NCBI RefSeq assembly: GCF_022267515.1
Contig: NZ_JAKFGB010000012.1
Coordinates: 983,325-1,047,324 of the forward strand
DNA: 64,000 nt
Direction: 5' to 3'
Origin: Rubinisphaera margarita
GTDB taxonomy: Bacteria > Planctomycetota > Planctomycetia > Planctomycetales > Planctomycetaceae
A program made the position numbers and the translations under genes. Each line of letters begins with the position of its first letter. Position 1 is the first letter of the stretch. Shown here one piece after another: positions 17,410-26,301 of the stretch. The notes beneath the pieces are model-generated. The model was not told the DNA's origin. It made no database searches and worked only from the letters and a program-made list of their open reading frames with translations.

Positions 17410-19116
17410 ATGCTCTTCCCAGCAGCTCCGGAAGTGGACCGGCTTCGCCACTTCGTGGCTTTGCTGATGCTGGCGATCGCTCTCGCCGGATGCCGTTCGG
17501 CTCCTCGAAGTTTCACCGACCAGAAAACGCCCGCTCCCTCAGGAATTGCTACGCTTACGCAGGAGTCCAGCGGCGAGAACCAGTCTCCGTCTGAATCAGC
17601 GGTCGCGGGGACAATTCGCCCTGTCGCTCACGAGATCGCTTCCAGCATCGAGCAGAATACTCCTCAACAGTTAACGGTTCCCGACGAAGAGTCGTCCGTC
17701 ATTCAGGTTCCCGAGATGACCGAACAGCCGGAGGTGATGCCTCTACCGGAACCAGCGGAGGATCGTTTTTCGGACGGAGTCAGTCTCGGAGCCGTTGTTC
17801 AGTCAGTCCACGAATCCTATCCGCTCGTGCAGAGCGCCTATCTCGAGACGATGCTGGCCCAGGGGAACGCGATTGAGGCCTGGGGAGCCTTCGATACCAA
17901 GCTCAAGGCTTCGACCGAGAATCGCGTGCTGAGCTACTATCAGACTTACCGCCAGAACATTGCCTTAATGCAGCCGCTGATGGGCGGCGGTGAGATCTAC
18001 GGCGGCTATCGTCTCGGACGCGGCAGTTTTCCAGACTGGTACGGCTACCGACAAACCAACACGGGCGGAGAGTTCAAGCTCGGCTTTCAACAGCCCCTGA
18101 ACCGGAACCGCTCGATTGATGCTCGCCGCGCGGAGATCTGGCGGGCGGAGTTCGATATTCGTAATGCGGAACCGGAGATTCGGGCTCAGGTGATCTCGGC
18201 TGTGGAGGAAGCCTCGGTCGCGTTCTGGGACTGGGTCGCCTATGGACAGATTTACCAGATTGGTCGCTCGGCTCTCGATATCGCCGTCGAGCGGAACCGT
18301 CGCATCGAACGGCTCGTCGAGCAGGGTGCATACGATCCCCCGGTCCTGCAGGACAATCGACGCACCATCGCTCTTCGCGAAGCGACTCTTTTGGAGGAAC
18401 TCCGTCAGGTCGAGCAGGCGGCCGTGAAACTTTCGATCTTCTACCGTGCGGTCGATAGCACGCCCCTCATTCTCGGCTTGAACAGCCTGATTGACTTCCC
18501 TGCCCCGGAACCGGTTGATCCGCTTCGGCTCGATGCGGATATCCAGATCGCGCTGGCGGAACGGCCGGAACTCTACGCCTATCACCTCAATCGCCGAAAG
18601 CTCGAAGTCGATCTCGCCGAGGCTCGGAACGACCTCCTGGCGAACGTCGATACATTCATCGTCTCGTCCAACGACCTGGGCAATCCGACCAGCTTGCCCG
18701 ATACGAAGACCGACCCGGAACTCGAAGTCGGAGTCCTCATTGATGTGCCACTCCAACGCCGCAAGGCCAAAGGAAAGATTCAACAGGTCGAAGCGAAGAT
18801 GACTCAACTGGCCTTCAAGACGTCGCTGATGCAGGACAAAATCGCAGCCGAGGTCCGCAACGTCTACACCGCTCTCGATGCCGCCTACCAGCGGGCGGAG
18901 AAAGCTCGTATCGCCCGCGAACTCGCCGAGGATCTGGCCCGCATCGAACGACGAAAGTTCGAACTGGGTGAGTCTGAACTGCTCACTGTCTTCCTTCGCG
19001 AGCAGTCCGCCATTGAAGCGGCTGAAGGCGAGGTGAAGGCCCTGCGGGAGTACCATGTCGCTAAAGCCCGTTACGCCGCCGCCCTCGGCATGGCCGCCGC
19101 TGCAACTGGACTCTGA
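17410..19116 (+). CDS. TolC-family outer-membrane channel lipoprotein
   Basis: I chose ATG 17410, which gives a lipoprotein leader (HFVALLMLAIALAGC) and 568 residues; a GTG at 17365 is in frame but adds 15 residues before the leader. After a low-complexity linker (about 35-125) come two outer-membrane-efflux-protein repeats. Helical motifs include GAFDTKLKAST, FQQPLNRNRSIDARRAEIWRA (partial), ILGLNSLIDFP, DVPLQRRKAKGKIQQ and LAEDLARIERRKFELGES. The family forms trimeric channels that complete ABC/HlyD machines. The gene is third in the apparent operon, 184 bp after the adaptor. No strong ribosome site is visible. A 511-codon antisense frame over it is a shadow. Confidence 0.9.
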   Translation: MLFPAAPEVDRLRHFVALLMLAIALAGCRSAPRSFTDQKTPAPSGIATLTQESSGENQSPSESAVAGTIRPVAHEIASSIEQNTPQQLTVPDEESSVIQVPEMTEQPEVMPLPEPAEDRFSDGVSLGAVVQSVHESYPLVQSAYLETMLAQGNAIEAWGAFDTKLKASTENRVLSYYQTYRQNIALMQPLMGGGEIYGGYRLGRGSFPDWYGYRQTNTGGEFKLGFQQPLNRNRSIDARRAEIWRAEFDIRNAEPEIRAQVISAVEEASVAFWDWVAYGQIYQIGRSALDIAVERNRRIERLVEQGAYDPPVLQDNRRTIALREATLLEELRQVEQAAVKLSIFYRAVDSTPLILGLNSLIDFPAPEPVDPLRLDADIQIALAERPELYAYHLNRRKLEVDLAEARNDLLANVDTFIVSSNDLGNPTSLPDTKTDPELEVGVLIDVPLQRRKAKGKIQQVEAKMTQLAFKTSLMQDKIAAEVRNVYTALDAAYQRAEKARIARELAEDLARIERRKFELGESELLTVFLREQSAIEAAEGEVKALREYHVAKARYAAALGMAAAATGL

Positions 19117-19234
19117 TTGCCAGGCGAGAGTTTCCTTCGCAATGACCCCGGTCGTTTGACGAGACTGGCTTGAGTCGCCACGATAAATGGCCATCCGTCC
19201 AGACGCCTCTTCCCCGTGATCGGAAGGTCCTCTC

Positions 19235-20275
19235 ATGAAAGTTGGTCTGTCAGCGGCAGCCCCGTTCCTGCTCTTCCTGATTGTCTCAACAGTTGCCAGC
19301 GCCTCGGAGATGAAAGGCTCCGTTGAGTTCGTCGCGAAAGACGGAATCCGTTTCACGCACGACAGTGTGCTCGGTCCGGCTACGACTGATCTCAAAATCT
19401 CACCAATGCTGCGGGTGGAGATCAACGGCAAACCGGCGACACTCGCAGACGTGAAATCGGGCATGAAGGCTCGACTGACACTTGATGAGAGTCGCACCAT
19501 TACCGAGATCTTTGCGAGAAGCCTCGAGCCTGCATCCGATGCGATTGAGCTGGACGGAGACTATCCAAGTCTCACCGCAGATGGGCTGACGATGTTCTAC
19601 GAGAAGCCATTTAAGGACGCCGTCTGGATCTGGACGGCGTCCCGGAAGGATCCCGCCTCCGAGTTCACCGGTGCCACCCCGTTATTCCCCGGACGCTCAC
19701 CCGCGGTTTCCGGCGATGGGACCGAGCTAATTTATCTGGACCAGAATCGCAAGAACGAGTCGATTCTTCACTCCGTCGAACGGAAGAGCCTCAATGAGGA
19801 CTTTGGTCGAGCGCGACCTGTTTCTGAGTTTGTCCGCTTCCCGGAGCCCGAATACCCTTTCCTGAGCCCGGACGGTCTGACGATCTGCTTCCGTGACACG
19901 AGCAGCCGTCCGCCTCGAATCGTGAGTTCAAGCCGTCGAACACTCCGTTCCCGCTGGTCCACTCCAGAGCCCCTGCTTGAGCAGCAACTGGCCGCCCGCA
20001 GCGGAGAGTATTTCCGCTGGTCCTCGCTGACCAGCGACGGCCTGACGATGCTGACGATGATCAATACCCCCTCCACCCCGCAGCCGATGGTCCTGCATCG
20101 CAAGTCGACTGATGCCCCCTTCACCGAAGCGGAAAAGATCGAGAATGACCTGATTCCCCCCTACGTCAGCTGCCCACGTTACGTGGCGGAAACGAACGAG
20201 CTGTTTTTTAACGGACACCCCACGTTCTCGCCCGAACACAAACTGGCGGTCCTGAAGGAGTTCGAACTGCCGTAA
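19235..20275 (+). CDS. Exported PD40/WD40-like beta-propeller protein
   Basis: GGAAGG precedes the ATG. The 346-residue product has a signal peptide (MKVGLSAAAPFLLFLIVSTVASA), a small N-terminal beta domain (about 25-100, GSVEFVAKDGIRFTHDS) and then PD40-type blades of the pattern YPSLTADGLTMFY, SPAVSGDGTELIY, YPFLSPDGLTICF and SSLTSDGLTMLT. This predicts a TolB-like periplasmic propeller. It begins 118 bp after the TolC-like gene on the same strand and may be the last member of the secretion-like operon, but a separate promoter is equally possible. No enzymatic motif is seen. Confidence 0.85.
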   Translation: MKVGLSAAAPFLLFLIVSTVASASEMKGSVEFVAKDGIRFTHDSVLGPATTDLKISPMLRVEINGKPATLADVKSGMKARLTLDESRTITEIFARSLEPASDAIELDGDYPSLTADGLTMFYEKPFKDAVWIWTASRKDPASEFTGATPLFPGRSPAVSGDGTELIYLDQNRKNESILHSVERKSLNEDFGRARPVSEFVRFPEPEYPFLSPDGLTICFRDTSSRPPRIVSSSRRTLRSRWSTPEPLLEQQLAARSGEYFRWSSLTSDGLTMLTMINTPSTPQPMVLHRKSTDAPFTEAEKIENDLIPPYVSCPRYVAETNELFFNGHPTFSPEHKLAVLKEFELP

Positions 20276-20674
20276 CTCTTCGGATCAGGAATCGAGAAAG
20301 GGGGGACGCGTATTGACACATCAGGTCAACTTCAGCGCACGCAACCAATGTCGCCGCTACGCCACAACGCCCCATTCGATTTCTACCTGACCACATCACG
20401 CACTGTACTGTTTGGCCGTCGATAACTGTCAGTCGTCGAATTTGAGATCGCACTGCTGGGCAAGCCAGTAGTGGCACCCCTCGGCTGACAAATTGCGATG
20501 GGCAGACTACTACAGACTCACATGCAGTCGCGTGTTTGGCACCCTGAAACGTGAGTGAGGGACCGGCCCAAGTGACGGCTGACGTCGACTAACCTCGCTG
20601 ACGCTTCGGATGGAGACAGTTTCAGCGGACATGTCGCGCACGGGTCAGGTCGCCAGCGGGCGAGGCGATCGGCG
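20276..20674. other. Intergenic region between convergent genes
   Basis: This 399-bp gap holds no convincing gene on either strand, no strong ribosome site leading into an open frame and no long inverted repeat. The stretch around 20300-20325 is G-rich and then AT-rich, without a recognisable motif. Confidence 0.4.
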
Positions 20675-21406
20675 TTACGCTTCGTTCGGTGTCATCACCA
20701 CGTTGTGGTGCACGGTCTGGACGTCGTCACATTCATTGAGCAGGTCGAGGAATTTTTCGAAAGCGGCAGCGTCTTCCCCTTCGAGGACGGTGTTGGTCTG
20801 CGACACGAAGGCAATTTCCTGGACGTCGAATTCGATCTCAGGGAAGGCTTCGAGCAGGATCGTCTTGGCTTTGAAAAAGTCGTTCGGAGAGACGAAGACG
20901 GTCAGTTGGCCATCATTGCTTTCGACTTCATCGACGTTCACATCGCCTTCGAGCATCAGTTCGAGGACCTGGTCTTCGTCGTCGCCTTTGAAAGAGAGCA
21001 CCGCGAGGTGATCAAAGAAGTGAGCGACCGAGCCGGCACTGCCGAGCTTTCCGCCCCCTTTCACGAAGCAGTTGCGGACATCGGTAATGGTTCGATTCGG
21101 GTTGTCAGTCAGGCAGTCGACGATGACCGGGCTGCCGCCGGGGCCAATCCCTTCGTAGCGGGCCTCGGAGTAATCTTCTCCGCCCGCTCCCTTGGCCTTC
21201 TCAATCGCCTTTTCGATGACGTGAGCCGGCACCTGTTCGCGCTTCGCCTTCTCGATCATGTTCTTTAAAGGCGGATTTGATTCCGGCTCCGGCACCCCGT
21301 TCTTCGCGACGACGTAAAGCATCTTCCCGTACTTGGAGTAGAGCTTGGACTTCTGTGAGGCGGTCTTCGCAATGGAATGCTTGCGGTTTTCGAAACTTCT
21401 TCCCAT
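20675..21406 (-). CDS. YebC/PmpR family protein, YeeN-like subgroup
   Basis: The 243-residue product matches the three-domain YebC/TACO1 fold throughout. The N-terminal basic helical domain (MGRSFENRKHSIAKTASQKS) resembles the YeeN subgroup more than classical YebC, which opens MAGHSKWANIKH. Then come QVPAHVIEKAIEKAKG, YEGIGPGGSPVIVDCLTDN (partial), GGKLGSAGSVAHFFD and a C-terminal domain ending in TVHHNVVM. Older annotation treats the family as DNA-binding regulators. More recent work links YebC proteins to ribosome rescue or translation of difficult motifs, so the name transcriptional regulator should be used with care. The gene stands alone and divergent from the giant cadherin-like gene. 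Confidence 0.93.
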   Translation of the reverse strand: MGRSFENRKHSIAKTASQKSKLYSKYGKMLYVVAKNGVPEPESNPPLKNMIEKAKREQVPAHVIEKAIEKAKGAGGEDYSEARYEGIGPGGSPVIVDCLTDNPNRTITDVRNCFVKGGGKLGSAGSVAHFFDHLAVLSFKGDDEDQVLELMLEGDVNVDEVESNDGQLTVFVSPNDFFKAKTILLEAFPEIEFDVQEIAFVSQTNTVLEGEDAAAFEKFLDLLNECDDVQTVHHNVVMTPNEA

Positions 21407-21921
21407 GAGACAGATCTACTCGTACTTGCGGAACTGGTTTGCAGAACTGGCCCCCGACATCCGGGTCTGACCGCCTCCTTTGTATTCGATTCCGGCACGT
21501 TAAGCCATCATTCCAGCTGCAAGAATGCACGGCGGCAGCGTTTTCCTGTCCCCAAATCCATTCTCCCGCAGGAGGCTTCCAGAAACCGACCACGTTTTGC
21601 TCCCCCCTCGTATCCTTGGCATTTTGGGGTCGCCAGAGTGATCAGTCAGAGCCCCGCGCGAAACCGCGTCCTAAATCCGCCATAGCCGGACGTTCATGCC
21701 AGAGCGAAGACTGTCAGTATTTTCCCTAACCGCTGTGGCAAGCAGCACATAGGTCCGGCAGGAAGATCATGGAAATTCCTAAATATCGAATCGATCAACA
21801 TTGCTGGTCCCATAAGCGGGTGTTAATGTCGGGCGATCTTCATTATCCCGTTTCTCTGCGGGAACTAACGACACTTGCGGCATTCTTGATGCTGCCTTTC
21901 TCAGCCGGGAGGAAGTTGGTG
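21407..21921. other. Divergent intergenic region before giant Ig-like protein
   Basis: No separate gene is supported here. An ATG at 21769, preceded by AGGA, is in frame with the giant protein and would add 51 residues. I prefer ATG 21922 because it has the stronger GGAGG and places the leader motif at the usual distance from the N-terminus. Confidence 0.4.
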
Positions 21922-24900
21922 ATGTCCATCCAACTGCGCTCGCTCTGTGGTCTGGCCCTTTCTCGTGGTAAGCAGAAACGACGATATCGTCGTGGAGGCA
22001 CTGTTCTGAGAGCCGTTGACGCTCTGGAGCAACGAATCGTCCTCAACTCTGTGCTGCCGTTCGAATACTTCAACAACATCGACTGGACGTCAGCGGGCGT
22101 CTCGGGCATTTCGAGATACTCAGAAGAATCTCCCGTCGCGGACCTCCCGATCAGTCGAGGAAGCGGCGAGATTCAGATCGACGGCATCTCGGGAAACGTT
22201 GCCGAGGCGTGGCTCGTCTGGCATGGTATTGATCAGACCAACTGGGGAGGAGATGGCGTCTACGACAATGCCACCATCCAGTTCAATGGTCAGTCGATCA
22301 CGGGATTCTCTCGGGGCACGAGTGACACAGCCGGGTGGGGCCCTGGTGGCAGTCAGACATTTCTGGCCAATGTCAGTCAGTACGTCACAGGGAATGGCAC
22401 TTATCAATTGGACGATCTTTCGGCGAAGCCGGGGCACTCGGCCAACGGGGCCAGTTTGATTGTCATTTTCGACGATGGCGATGCTGACAATAATCGCGAT
22501 CTTCATCTGTATTTCGGAAACCAGAGCCGAGTTCTCACGCTTCAGGCAGAGAACATGTACTACAACGGCGGCGATCTGAACGCTCAGTTGATCGTTGCCG
22601 ATGGCCAAAGTCACGTCGACGCGTCGCTGCTCTTCAGCGCGATCAATTCGTCGGCCCCGCCGGTTGTCTTCGACGACCATCCCGAGTTCCTCGATGGAAC
22701 CACCGTGCCCAGCGAACAATCAAGTCGCGCGAGCAACGGGAACCTGTGGGACATGCACGATTTCAACATCACCGGAGCGGTCGATGGAATTGTGGCGAAC
22801 GATGAACGCTTCGGGATCAACATGACGCTCGGATCGGGCAGCAACGACAGCCTGAAATGGATTGGACTGCTGATCGATCAGCCCACCGATGGCTCGATCA
22901 CCGGGAACGCTCGCCCCGTTGCTGAGGATGTGTACCTTGAGACGGACGAAATGCAGGATATCTCCGGCCAGATGGTCGGGACGGATGCCGACGGCGATCC
23001 ACTCACGTATCGCGTGATCAGCATGCCGCAGAATGGATTCATGCAGTACAGCAGCGTCGGGGGACGCTTCTTCTACAACCCGAATGACTTCTATACCGGC
23101 CTCGACACCTTTACCTACGTCGTCAACGACGGCCAGGCCGATTCCGCACCGGCGACGGTTTACATTACCGTGCGAGATGTAAACAGCCCCCCGATGGTCT
23201 CCGCTCAGACCTTCCGCGGAACGGAAGATTACGGGATTACAAGTCGGATCCAGGCTTCCGACTTCGAGAACGATCCGCTCACCTTCTCTGAGGGAACCAC
23301 CACGTCGCATGGCAGTCTGACCCTGCATCCGGGTGGCACGTTCGAGTATCAGCCCGACGCCAACTTTTTCGGCATCGATCAGTTCACGGTCCGAGTGAGT
23401 GATGGAACTTCAACGACCGAACAGCAGATCTCGTTCGACATCGCGTCCGTGAACGATGTTCCTGTTGCTGAGACCGCCGTCTTCGAGCTGAATGAAGACA
23501 GCATGTTCAATGGCCGAGTTCAGGCGACCGACGCCGACGTGGCAGATTCTCTGACCTACGAACTGGTCAACGATGTCCTCTTTGGAACGCTGACATTCCG
23601 GTCGGACGGAACCTTCACATATCGTCCCGACGCCAACTACAACGGAGCGGATTTCTTCAGCTTTCGCGCAAGCGATGGGACCGCATCCAGCGAGTCGACA
23701 ATGATCGGGCTGGACGTGCTCCCCGTGAACGATCGTCCGTCCGCTCAGTTCAACAGTTTCACCACGCCTGAAGACCGTCATATATTTGGGCAGGTGATCG
23801 GCACCGATATCGACGGAGACGTGCTGACGTTCGCCAATACGACAGAGCCAAGCCATGGCACGCTGGTCTTTGAGAACGACGGCACATTCACCTACACCCC
23901 TGATGCGAACTTCTATGGGACCGATGAGTTCCGGTACTCGGTCTACGACGGCCAGCTTTACAGTTACAGCCAGGGAACCGCGCGGATTTCAGTGACGCCG
24001 GTCGACGATGCTCCGATTGCGATTGTCGACAGCTACGATGTTCCCGAAGACGGCTCCATCAGCTTCATCGTTCCGCAAACCGATTTCGGCTTCGTCAGCG
24101 AATCCGGCGAGTATGTCGGAGCCGGCCAGACACTCGACTACTCTCCGGAGAACGCGCACTTCAGTGTTTACCGATCGTCGACCAACAGCTTCATCGGCTT
24201 CTCCATTCGCAGCTACACGAATACGAGCGACTACTGGTCGGTCGACTTCGCCGCTCCGGCCGGAGAAACGCTGTCTCCTGGCACTTATACGGGAGCGACT
24301 CGCTATCCGTTCCAGGATGCCGAAGACCCCGGTCTCTCGATCAGTGGCCAGCACCGCGGCTATAACACGTCCGTCGGCGAGTTCACAATCACCCAGCTCG
24401 TCACTGCCGACGATGGATCCATCGAGAATTTCGCCGCGACGTTCTGGCAGGCGTCTTACGAAGGTGCTCCGCGAATGACCGGAGCCATCAACTACAACTA
24501 TGTTGACGGGAGTGACGTCGGCTCGGTCCTCTTTAACGACTTTGATCTCGACGGAGATCAAATCACCGCCACGCTGGTCGATGGCCCGGAACATGGGACT
24601 CTGACCTTCCGGGCGGATGGATCGTTCGACTACACGCCGGATCCCGATTTTACCGGGACCGATGGTTTCACCTATCGGGCGACGGACGGCACGCTGGAGT
24701 CCGGTCTCGGCTTCGTGACGCTCAATGTCACTCCAACGAATGACACTCCTGTCGCGGTCGGCGGCACAATCATCACGAATGAAGATCAATCGGCGAGTGG
24801 ACAACTGACCGCGAACGATATCGATGGAGACGAACTGCTTTTCAGCCTCGTGCAGGAGCCGAATCACGGAACGCTGATCCTCGATGCTGACGGATCGTAC

Positions 24901-26217
24901 GAGTACATCCCGCACGCAAACTATCATGGAACCGACTCGTTCACATTCCGTGTCAACGATGGAACCGAAGATTCAAATCTCGCGGCCGTGGATATCGACG
25001 TTCAGTCCGTGAACGATACGCCGATTGCTTATGAAGGCGTGGCCCTGCTGGGTGAAGACGGCGTCGTTACCGGTCAACTGACCGGCTTCGATGCCGATGG
25101 CGATACGCTGTCGTTTGAGCTGATCAGTGGACCCGCGCACGGAACGTTGCAGCTGGCCCCTGATGGAGCCTACACCTACACGCCGGATGCGAACTACCAC
25201 GGCGACGATCACTTCACCTTCGTGAGCAACGATGGGACGGCCACGTCTTCAGTCGTCGAGTATCTGATTCGGATCCGTTCGATCAACGATGCTCCAATTG
25301 CCTTCGACAGTCAGAATGACGTTTCCGAAGATGGCAACGTGACCGGCAGTGTTCAGGGTCAGGACGTGGATGGCGACGCCATTACCTTCAGCCTTGTCCA
25401 GCAGCCCGCTCACGGAACTCTGCAGTTCACCGCTTCGGGGAATTACAGCTACACGCCGAATGCGAACTACTTCGGTTCGGACTCCTTCACATTCCTCGCC
25501 AGTGATGGAACCGAGTCGTCCACTCCCGCGACTGTGGCTCTCAATGTGACGCCGGTTAACGATGCCCCGAGTCTGGAACCGGCGACGTTCAGTCTGGCGG
25601 AGAACAGCAACGTCGGGACGGCGGTCGGCGCGGTCACCGGCAACGACATTGATTCGTCGGATCTGACCTATGCGATCACTTCCGGAAATGAAGCCGGAGC
25701 GTTTGCGATCAACGCAGTCACCGGCGAAATCACCGTTGTCGATTCCGCTCCGCTCGATTTTGAGACGACTCCCACGTTCAACCTCGTGGTCAGTGTGACC
25801 GATGGAAGCCTGACCGCCTCGGCTGCTGTCACGGTCAACCTGCTTGATGAAGCAGAGGTTTTGTCGGCCGAGATCGACTTCTCCCCGAAGGATTCCGACA
25901 ATCAGCTCCGCCTTCGGAAGACACGCACGGTTAAGGTCGCCCTGCTCTCAACGTCCGAGTTCAACTTGAGCGATGTCGACGTGAGCAGTCTCGAACTGAG
26001 AATCGACGGGCAGCTGATGCAGCTCAAGACCAAAGGACGATGGCAGACTCCGAAGATCTCCTACTCAGATGTGGACCGAGATGGACGGGATGATCTTGTC
26101 GTTGAATTCGAGTTTGATCGCTCGGGACTGAACCCCGGGACGGTACCTGTCGAACTCTCCGGAACGTTGAACGACGGACGGGAACTGCGCGGCGAAAGCT
26201 TTGCCAACCTTCGCTAA
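21922..26217 (+). CDS. Giant secreted protein with tandem Ig/cadherin-like repeats
   Basis: ATG 21922 (GGAGG, 9-bp spacer) gives 1431 residues; ATG 21769 would give 1482. The N-terminal leader has a basic run (GKQKRRYRRGG) and VDALEQRIVLNS, the planctomycete extracellular LExRxLL-type signal. A beta-rich domain of about 270 residues follows. Then come eight bacterial Ig/cadherin-like repeats, each with a DxDGDxLTF core and a GTDxFTF finish, then one true cadherin-like repeat (APSLEPATFSLAENSNVGTA) and a C-terminal domain with SDVDRDGRDDLVVEFEF. The repeat period is 273 bp where measured. The fifth repeat contains an extra segment of about 120 residues. Predicted role: Ca-dependent surface adhesin or matrix protein. 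A hairpin terminator follows. Confidence 0.85.
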   Translation: MSIQLRSLCGLALSRGKQKRRYRRGGTVLRAVDALEQRIVLNSVLPFEYFNNIDWTSAGVSGISRYSEESPVADLPISRGSGEIQIDGISGNVAEAWLVWHGIDQTNWGGDGVYDNATIQFNGQSITGFSRGTSDTAGWGPGGSQTFLANVSQYVTGNGTYQLDDLSAKPGHSANGASLIVIFDDGDADNNRDLHLYFGNQSRVLTLQAENMYYNGGDLNAQLIVADGQSHVDASLLFSAINSSAPPVVFDDHPEFLDGTTVPSEQSSRASNGNLWDMHDFNITGAVDGIVANDERFGINMTLGSGSNDSLKWIGLLIDQPTDGSITGNARPVAEDVYLETDEMQDISGQMVGTDADGDPLTYRVISMPQNGFMQYSSVGGRFFYNPNDFYTGLDTFTYVVNDGQADSAPATVYITVRDVNSPPMVSAQTFRGTEDYGITSRIQASDFENDPLTFSEGTTTSHGSLTLHPGGTFEYQPDANFFGIDQFTVRVSDGTSTTEQQISFDIASVNDVPVAETAVFELNEDSMFNGRVQATDADVADSLTYELVNDVLFGTLTFRSDGTFTYRPDANYNGADFFSFRASDGTASSESTMIGLDVLPVNDRPSAQFNSFTTPEDRHIFGQVIGTDIDGDVLTFANTTEPSHGTLVFENDGTFTYTPDANFYGTDEFRYSVYDGQLYSYSQGTARISVTPVDDAPIAIVDSYDVPEDGSISFIVPQTDFGFVSESGEYVGAGQTLDYSPENAHFSVYRSSTNSFIGFSIRSYTNTSDYWSVDFAAPAGETLSPGTYTGATRYPFQDAEDPGLSISGQHRGYNTSVGEFTITQLVTADDGSIENFAATFWQASYEGAPRMTGAINYNYVDGSDVGSVLFNDFDLDGDQITATLVDGPEHGTLTFRADGSFDYTPDPDFTGTDGFTYRATDGTLESGLGFVTLNVTPTNDTPVAVGGTIITNEDQSASGQLTANDIDGDELLFSLVQEPNHGTLILDADGSYEYIPHANYHGTDSFTFRVNDGTEDSNLAAVDIDVQSVNDTPIAYEGVALLGEDGVVTGQLTGFDADGDTLSFELISGPAHGTLQLAPDGAYTYTPDANYHGDDHFTFVSNDGTATSSVVEYLIRIRSINDAPIAFDSQNDVSEDGNVTGSVQGQDVDGDAITFSLVQQPAHGTLQFTASGNYSYTPNANYFGSDSFTFLASDGTESSTPATVALNVTPVNDAPSLEPATFSLAENSNVGTAVGAVTGNDIDSSDLTYAITSGNEAGAFAINAVTGEITVVDSAPLDFETTPTFNLVVSVTDGSLTASAAVTVNLLDEAEVLSAEIDFSPKDSDNQLRLRKTRTVKVALLSTSEFNLSDVDVSSLELRIDGQLMQLKTKGRWQTPKISYSDVDRDGRDDLVVEFEFDRSGLNPGTVPVELSGTLNDGRELRGESFANLR
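22911..25830 (+). repeat. Coding tandem repeats (Ig/cadherin-like), about 273-bp unit
   Basis: Three successive DGD cores lie at 24823, 25096 and 25369, exactly 273 bp apart (91 residues). Earlier units are similar but more diverged, and one is interrupted at about 24060-24520. The repeats encode the Ig-like array and are not an independent element. Confidence 0.75.
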
Positions 26218-26252
26218 GCCGCACCCAGGGTTGCAGCCCAGACGATCAGCAT

Positions 26253-26291
26253 CCCTCGACCGGCCAGGAATTTCATCTGACCGGTCGAGGG
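26253..26291. terminator. Bidirectional terminator-like hairpin
   Basis: CCCTCGACCGG (26253-26263) and CCGGTCGAGGG (26281-26291) form a perfect 11-bp stem with a 17-base loop, in the 84-bp gap between two convergent stops. There is no T-run on either side. Confidence 0.65.
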
Positions 26292-26301
26292 AGCGCGTTC
26301 G

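Noticed and set aside
17246..17467. 73-codon plus-strand frame between adaptor and TolC-like genes
   Set aside because: Weak ribosome site, low-complexity product and overlap with the TolC leader in another frame.
17965..19500. 511-codon minus-strand open frame
   Set aside because: It lies almost entirely antisense to the TolC-like gene, which has a clear leader and family motifs. The antisense product has no recognisable domain or ribosome site and reflects codon bias.
22911..25830. Regular repeats considered as a CRISPR or satellite array
   Set aside because: The unit is 273 bp, stays in frame and encodes Ig-like domains with conserved protein but diverged DNA. No short identical repeats with unique spacers exist anywhere in the window.
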